From the NCBI GenBank assembly GCA_029204225.1, contig CM055110.1:48783201-48847200 (forward strand): 64,000 nt of DNA, given 5' to 3'. The notes under the pieces were generated by a model that worked only from the letters and a program-made list of their open reading frames with translations, was not told where the DNA came from and made no database searches. Positions 57,985-64,000 of this stretch are shown piece by piece (the stretch's first letter is position 1; the number at the start of each line of letters is the position of its first letter). Made by a program: the position numbers and the translations under genes. This DNA comes from Diphasiastrum complanatum. Taxonomy: Eukaryota; Streptophyta; Lycopodiopsida; Lycopodiales; Lycopodiaceae.

Positions 57985-60223
57985 TAATATAGGGTTTCTG
58001 CCAATAACATTTATGTCTGCCAAACAATATCCAACAACAAATCTAGTAAAAGTATCAAGCAATAGTCAGCAACATATTCGGTAATGCCTTCTTGGCTGAT
58101 TGAGAGGCTTGTCCCTCTTCAATGACATCAATAGCCCTCTTAGTGCAATCTTGATGGGGCTCAATAATATCATCTCTGAATCCAACTAGCTCCCCTTTTT
58201 CATTTAGAAGTGGGGGAACCAGTTTAGATGAGGCACTTTGGAACCTCTTACTATTGTCAAGTGCTCGAGCCCCAATTCTTGATCTTCACCTGGAAGTTCT
58301 CGAATAGCAGCCACTCTCATCTCAGTGTAGGTTGCTTGGACTTCATCCACTTCAACAGCTATGCAATTCTTGTTTTTCTTGAGGGCACAACACGTGGTAG
58401 TACCTACATTTGAAAGTAAATAAAAGAATAAATTATTGGCCTAAAACAAAATTAAATTCTAAAATTAATAATCAATCATGAAAACTAATTGTAAGCAAAG
58501 AAACACATCTTAATACCTACTCCTGAAAACAGGTCCAGAACTCAATCATCCTCATTCAAAAACATATCAATTAACTTGTTGATTAATCTTTAAGGCTTTT
58601 GGTAAGGGTTACCCAAAGACCTATCACCCTCTAAGTGTCTCAATTTCCAAGTCACAGTTGGACAATAAATTACATTACTGCATTGCTCATAACAATGAAT
58701 TCATATCTTTTCTTCTCATGTGCATCATAGTAGCCCACTGTCATCATGTCAAAAGAACTGGTTAGCCGACAGCCCAGTGCACGCTCAAGATTTGTTTTGT
58801 TCCTACATATGTTATACCATATTAGCATCCAGAGTTGCATCCTCTAACATCAACTACATCAAAATAACTATCACAATATATATTTAAAATGACGTACCAT
58901 ACAAGGTGCTCAATAGCATGACATGTGGTTTTCAGAAATGCAATCATTGATGACGATTGAACCACGCTATGAAAAATCACACATCTCCATAAAGAAGATG
59001 TTGTCAAGACAGCAGAATCATTCACCAACTTAGTTATCTGAGGGTACAGAATTGGTTTTAAGTCATTAATGGAGCCAAACATTTTGAAAGCATATGGAAT
59101 ATCCGCAACAGCAAGAGTATACTCATGCTTTGGGACATCATCTATCAATTTCGAGATATAACAACAAACAACTCAATAAGTAAATGTCCTCATCAGATCT
59201 GAAACACATGTGAAGGTCTTATAATCCTCAAACAATGGCGGGAGGGAATCTTTCAATTGAATCTTCATTCGTAAAAATATTATACAAATAATAACATAAA
59301 ATGATCTGAACATCAAAAGAAACTCACTTCTTAAATTCAAGGTGCATTTCGTCCATGCTGAGCTCCTTTGCAATGACACGGGGCAACACCGACACAATGG
59401 TGGTCTCATCCTTGATTCCTTGAAGGAATCTCCACCAATGGCCTCTCATATCATCAGCTAGCTCTTCAATATAAAGATCAAGTTTCTTGGTAACCTCTTT
59501 TAACAAAGCCATGAGAACAACTTTCCCCTTCGAGACTTTCTGGCCCTTCAACTCTTTATTCTCCCACATGCCGAAAATGATATCTTGAATATCCTAGACC
59601 TGACCTTGACGAAAAGCAAATTGAAACCATGAATCATATTTGCGCAGGCCATGGGACTTTTCTGTCTCATCCACAACAACACCAACCTCCAGCAAACATT
59701 GGCGCCTCAGGACACCATCAGCTTTTTCGTGGAATTTCATATAATCAACATATTCATGCAAGTAGAGAGTTATTGCATGATAGCACAACAATTGGACAGG
59801 ATGAAATATCATATCTTTCTGAATGAAACTTTGTATATATTGAATATTATGAACACAATTTACATTTGTAGCATCTTTGTAGCTCTGAATTTTTAGCTTC
59901 TTTGTTGTTCAATGAATTTCCAAGCTTTTCTAAGTCTGTCATAATTTGAAGATTTGGTGATCTGTCGAATTTGAACTGTGCATTAGAACCACTGAAATAA
60001 TTGGCAAATATAGTTCTATTTATCATTTGTTCCTCCATGTTGTGTATTCCGATGAAATATTGTCTGTGCTTGCCATTGTAACTTCTCTATCCCTTGTGAT
60101 GACTAGACACTTAGGTTTCCATATGTGTTTGCAAAAAATGATGTACGATCTCGTAGTATGTGCTGCACATGTCAAAATCACAATGTTAGAATATATAGTT
60201 GAATTGAAAGCTGCTCTGAGCAT
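57985..60223 (-). pseudogene. Multi-exon gene of unknown function, degraded
   Basis: Successive minus-strand coding blocks with plausible splice sites: a start near 60,080 (MASTDNISSEYTTWR), HPVQLLCYHAITLYLHEYVD to FQFAFRQG (59,594-59,812), IFGMWENKELKGQKVSKGKV to VLPRVIAKELSMDEMHLEFK (59,332-59,600), VPKHEYTLAVADIPYAFKMF to TTCHAIEHLVW (58,900-59,148), NLERALGCRLTSSFDMMTVG (58,683-58,790), VEVDEVQATYTEMRVAAIRE (58,265-58,400) and NEKGELVGFRDDIIEPHQDC (58,040-58,200). At least two indels break frames. I recognise no family. It could be a host gene or one from an unknown transposon; its 3' side is cut close to the truncated LTR of G. Confidence 0.5.
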
Positions 60224-60464
60224 GCATACTAACCATGTAATGAGTGATGTGATCTGCTCCCTGTGAAAAACTCAGATCCAAAAGATGCTAAAGTTTCATA
60301 AAGATCTTGGCCATGGAAGTTATGCACATCTAGATTGAAAAAATGATAGAAATTGTGATGTTAAGCATACTAAACATCAACTAAACATCAAAATCTGATC
60401 ATAAGCTTCCACAAACAGAAACTTGCTGTCCCTGTCCGTACTTCAGAGCCTACAACCTGCATTT

Positions 60465-60914
60465 CACACGTGTGAAGCCATAGCAACAAAGAAATCACAA
60501 TTCTAGTGGCTAGAATGCAAGATATGAACAAAAAAGTGAGAGAGAAGAAGATGGACCTTCAAAGAGCATAACATTCATTCAATAGAATGAAAATGAGATG
60601 TGTACATACTCGTGGAGATGGCTATTTATAGCAGCCATAGTGCCTCTTGGCCACTTGTCTTATGATAGGCTAAAATTGGGGTCCAATAGGATTCACCCAT
60701 ATACCTAGAAATTTGGTCAAATAGGAATGCACCAAATTATGAGCCAATAGAAGAGCTCCACACTCGACCTCCTCTAATTAATGTGACCTCAAAAGTAGTG
60801 TACACATACTTTGGGCCTCTACATACATGTATGAACCTATCTCTAACTTTTATTTGGCCATAGGCCTACAAAATCTCAAGTTAGGAAAATACTACTAGTT
60901 GACAATTTTTCACA
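60465..60914 (-). mobile_element. Copia element 3' LTR (inner end fixed, outer end uncertain)
   Basis: On the minus strand, the polypurine-like GAAGAGGGAG overlaps the last codons of pol and is followed by TGTGAAAAATTGTCAAC, taken as the LTR start at 60,914. A TATA box, TATAAATAGC, lies at 60,621-60,630. The outer end is placed near 60,465 by the TG...CA rule only. Confidence 0.55.
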
Positions 60915-63627
60915 CTCCCTCTTCAACTAGTTTTAGCATAGATTTAGAAAGTACACCAAGACTTGTTCTATGCTTGAAAAATAAGTTCTTTCCCAATGCT
61001 TTGGTAAAGATATCAGCCACACATTCCTTTGATGGGACATGTTCAAGCTTGATCTCTTTTGCCAACACTTGTTCTCTCACAAAATGGTAAGCCACCTCGA
61101 TATGTTTGCTCCTTGCATGGAAAACCGGATTGCTTGCTAGACTTTGGGCTGAAAGGTTGTCACAAAAGATGATTGGACTCTCTGAAAAATCCAGCAAATG
61201 AAGCTCCATAATCATCCTCTTGATCCACACCATCTCCTTTGTGCATGATGTCAAAGCTTTGTACTCGGCCTCACTAGAAGAAAGTGATATAGTTGCTTGT
61301 TTCTTCGACATCCATGAGATAGCTCCATCACCTATGAAAATAGCATGTGCATTTATGGATTTTCTATCCATAAGGTCTCCTGCAAAATCTGAATCTGAAA
61401 AACCAAATAAGTTAGGTGATGAGCCTCTATAAACAATGCCAAAATCTTTTGTTCCCGAGATGTATCTCAAGATCCTCTTTCCTAGTTTCCAATGTTCTAT
61501 GCTAGGATCTTGCATGAATTGGCTTAATCTACCAACACAATAAGATAAATCAGGTCTTGTGATGGTTAGATATATAAGAGAACCTATTAGCTTCCTATAG
61601 AGAGTAATGTCCTCGAAGGATCTTTCATTACCTCTTATAGTTAGCTTTACATGTGATTCCATAGGTGTATCAATAGGATTTGCATCTACCATATGAAATC
61701 TATTGAGAATAGAAATAGCATACTTCTCTTGTGAAATAAAAGTGATTTGAGAAGTTCTAATTACTTCTATTCCTAAGATATAGCTCAAAAGACCAAGATC
61801 ATGCACTTCAAATTCCTTTTTTAGTGCTTTCTTGATATCTTCTATATCTTCCTTGTTCCCTCCACTTAAAATAATGTCATCCACATAAATTAGAAGGATT
61901 GTAACATCATTAGCACTAATTCTAAAGTAAAGTGAATGATCATACTCACTCATAGTGAAGTTTTGAGAAAGTAGAAAAGAGTTAAGCCTAGCATACCAAC
62001 TCCTTGGTGCTTGCTTAAGACCATACAAACTTTTTTGTAGAAAACACACATGATTAGGCTTGCTATGAGAAACATAGCTCTCGGGTTGCTCCATGTAGAC
62101 TTCCTCTTCAAGATCACCATTCAAGAAAGCATTAGAAATGTCTAATTGCCAAAGATCCCATCCATAAAGAGTTGCAAGGGAAATGATTACTCTTATGCTC
62201 ACCATCTTTGCCACGGGTGCAAAGGTTTCCTCATAGTCAATGCCATGCTCTTGAGCATAACCTTTAGCCACCAACCTTGCCTTCAACTTGTTGATAGATC
62301 CATCTTGATTTGTCTTTACCTTGAAGATCCATTTGCATCCAATTGCACTTTTGCCCTTTGGAAGCTCCACCAATCTCCATGTGTTGTTCTTCATAAGTGC
62401 TTCAAACTCAAGATCCATTGCTTGGATCCATTCCTCTTCTTGCCTTGCTTCATCTACACATGAAGGTACATCAAAAGAAGTTAGGAAAGCATAGTTGGAT
62501 CCATCCACCACTTGCTTACCTTTGCCATCATAAGTGAGCCTTGAGGGTTTCACTTTATGCCTTGGAGTTCTCCTTGGAATTTGACTTGAAGAGGCTTCTT
62601 CAACATCCACATCCAATGTGTCATCAACTCCATTGTCATCAAGCACATTAGTTGCAACAACACCATCATCACTTGAAACAACTTTTGGAATGTTACCTTC
62701 ATCAAAAATGACATCCCTACTTGTGAACACTTTCTTGATTGAAGGAACATAAATCCTATATGCTTTGCTTACTTCACTATAACCAACAAAAATGCCCTTT
62801 CTTGAAGATGGATCCTCCTTAGTTCTATCATCAAGAGTAATGTTGAAGTAGCAAATGCATCCAAAAGTTCTTAGAAACTTGACATTAGGCTTCGTACCAA
62901 ACAAAGCTTCAAAAGGGGTTTTTCCTTCCAATACAACACTTGGCCATCTATTGCATAGGAAATTTGCACACAACAAAGCATCACTCCAAAAAGGTTTAGG
63001 AAGATTAGCATTCAATCTCATTGCCTTTGCACTCTCACACAAGGTTCTATTCTTCCTCTCGGCCACTCCATTTTGTTGTGGTGTTCTTGGACATGTGTAC
63101 TCCCTCTTGATCCCATGCTCATCGCAAAAGGCTTTGAATTTGTTAGAAATGTATTCACCACCATTGTCGCTCCTCAAGCATTTGATTTTGGTTGTAAATT
63201 GAGTCTCAATAGCAACTTTGAACTTGACAAACACATCAAACACCTCATCCTTGCTCTTTAGTAGATAAACCCAACAAAATCTACTAAAATCATCAATGAA
63301 AGTTACATACATCTTAGCACCTCCATTGCTAATTGTAGTAACACCATGAATATCCGAATGCAAGAGAGAAAAAGGCATCTTAGATCTAGATATAGATCTA
63401 GTATATGGCAATCTATGTGATTTAGACAAAGCACATTCTTCACAAACATGATTCAAGCAAGTAAGAGACTTGGGAAGTCCCCTTACTACCTCCTTTTTGG
63501 CTATTACCTCCAAGGCCTTGTAGTTGAGATGTCCCATCCTTTTATGCCATACCTCTTGAATTGACATTTGTTCATTTGCCATGCATCCAACTTGGTTAGC
63601 AACAACACATGCATCAAGCTTGAACAA
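60910..63627 (-). CDS. Copia polyprotein: integrase, reverse transcriptase, RNase H
   Basis: An uninterrupted 905-codon frame. In order: GAG-pre-integrase (VWHKRMGHLNYKALEVIAKK) with a zinc-finger remnant HVCEECALSK; integrase core (HSDIHGVTTI, CLRSDNGGEYISNKF, PQQNGVAERKNRTL; the Asp, Asp and Glu are present); RT (WIFKVKTNQDGSINKLKARL, QLDISNAFLNGDLEEEVYME, LLIYVDDIILSG with its YVDD box, LYGLKQAPRSWYARL); RNase H (FSDSDFAGDLMDRKS, SLSSSEAEYKALTSCTKEM, FCDNLSAQSLASNPVFHARS). All catalytic blocks are present, so it may still be functional, apart from an upstream frameshift near 63,640-63,890 that separates it from the protease. Confidence 0.95.
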   Translation of the reverse strand: MFKLDACVVANQVGCMANEQMSIQEVWHKRMGHLNYKALEVIAKKEVVRGLPKSLTCLNHVCEECALSKSHRLPYTRSISRSKMPFSLLHSDIHGVTTISNGGAKMYVTFIDDFSRFCWVYLLKSKDEVFDVFVKFKVAIETQFTTKIKCLRSDNGGEYISNKFKAFCDEHGIKREYTCPRTPQQNGVAERKNRTLCESAKAMRLNANLPKPFWSDALLCANFLCNRWPSVVLEGKTPFEALFGTKPNVKFLRTFGCICYFNITLDDRTKEDPSSRKGIFVGYSEVSKAYRIYVPSIKKVFTSRDVIFDEGNIPKVVSSDDGVVATNVLDDNGVDDTLDVDVEEASSSQIPRRTPRHKVKPSRLTYDGKGKQVVDGSNYAFLTSFDVPSCVDEARQEEEWIQAMDLEFEALMKNNTWRLVELPKGKSAIGCKWIFKVKTNQDGSINKLKARLVAKGYAQEHGIDYEETFAPVAKMVSIRVIISLATLYGWDLWQLDISNAFLNGDLEEEVYMEQPESYVSHSKPNHVCFLQKSLYGLKQAPRSWYARLNSFLLSQNFTMSEYDHSLYFRISANDVTILLIYVDDIILSGGNKEDIEDIKKALKKEFEVHDLGLLSYILGIEVIRTSQITFISQEKYAISILNRFHMVDANPIDTPMESHVKLTIRGNERSFEDITLYRKLIGSLIYLTITRPDLSYCVGRLSQFMQDPSIEHWKLGKRILRYISGTKDFGIVYRGSSPNLFGFSDSDFAGDLMDRKSINAHAIFIGDGAISWMSKKQATISLSSSEAEYKALTSCTKEMVWIKRMIMELHLLDFSESPIIFCDNLSAQSLASNPVFHARSKHIEVAYHFVREQVLAKEIKLEHVPSKECVADIFTKALGKNLFFKHRTSLGVLSKSMLKLVEEGV

Positions 63628-63639
63628 TTTCCCTTGCCT

Positions 63640-64000
63640 TTTCCCTTTTGCAATGATACTACACCCCCTTTTTGATCAAGCAAGCATCACCATCAAACTC
63701 AACTTTGAATCCTTTTGTCAAGCATTTGGCTTACACTAAGTAAGTTCTTGGTAATGGATGGAATGAGCAAAACATCTTTCAATTCTATATTCCTATTTGT
63801 AGAAAGTGAAATAGGAATTGTGCCAATCCCCTTGATTGCACACTCACCATCATTTGCGGTATAGATTACCTTTCCTATCACCATCAAATGCCATTAAAGA
63901 TGAAAAATACTCTTTATGATATGTCATATGAGAAGTGGCTCCACTATCAATCCACCAAGGATCAATGTCTCCATGATTAGCCAACAGCAAGATGACATAA
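63640..64000 (-). pseudogene. Copia element, protease region (partial, frameshifted)
   Basis: The minus strand near 63,950 gives WWIDSGATSHM (protease DSG active site). A frame change near 63,880 leads into VIYTANDGECAIKGIGTIPI and KDVLLIPSITKNLLSVSQML, the usual end of the copia protease. Another change near 63,690 leads into the 905-codon frame. Gag and the 5' LTR lie beyond the window. Confidence 0.85.

Overview
The window looks like repeat-dense nuclear DNA from a land plant. The support is plant-type Ty1/copia and Ty3/gypsy retrotransposons (one gypsy element has a tRNA-Asp-like primer site), CACTA transposon remains, long CT microsatellites, U2-type introns and one BTB gene of plant layout. 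The species cannot be told. No bacterial genes, tRNA, rRNA or CRISPR array were seen. Nearly everything is mobile or formerly mobile and most frames are broken.

The centre of interest is a multi-gene unit present twice in direct orientation: copy 1 at 4,264-15,369 (rest of it inverted at 16,876-19,524) and copy 2 at 27,627-39,419. It carries five genes on alternating strands. A (+) is transposase-like. B (-) is unknown. C (+) is a histone H3-fold protein, closer to the centromeric H3 type than to ordinary H3, in the same frame as an Ulp1/C48-type cysteine protease. D (-) is unknown, possibly BAH-like. E (+) is a cysteine-rich protein. B and C diverge from a strikingly symmetric promoter in which each gene has a TATA box, then about 50 bp later four copies of a near-palindromic motif in alternating orientation. 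Copies 1 and 2 differ by roughly 1-3 %, and most shared stop codons look like C-to-T decay. Copy 2 has lost 2,179 bp (end of A, all of B). Copy 1 has suffered a clean 4,155 bp inversion.

Layout: 1-4,263 holds tandem repeats, a CACTA transposase remnant (-) and a CACTA end with its subterminal repeats. 4,264-19,524 is unit copy 1, interleaved by the inversion with a gypsy element called G2 here (15,370-16,875 and 19,525-21,052). 21-25.2 kb is mostly unassigned, with a damaged BTB gene (-). 26.4-27.7 kb holds a CT microsatellite and a deleted copia. 27.6-39.4 kb is unit copy 2. 39.4-47.9 kb holds three decayed gypsy pol fragments (-) and long unassigned stretches. 47,939-57,923 is a gypsy element (G) with both LTRs recognisable and an extra ORF region behind integrase. 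58.0-60.2 kb is a degraded multi-exon gene of unknown function (-). 60.5-64.0 kb is a copia element (-) whose 905-codon integrase-RT-RNase H frame is still open, making it the youngest-looking insertion.

How it fits together: a transposase-like gene, a histone-fold protein, a SUMO/ubiquitin-like protease and a possible chromatin-reader domain in one repeated unit suggest a mobile element that acts on or hides in chromatin. That is inference; the histone and protease similarities themselves are visible in the translated sequence.
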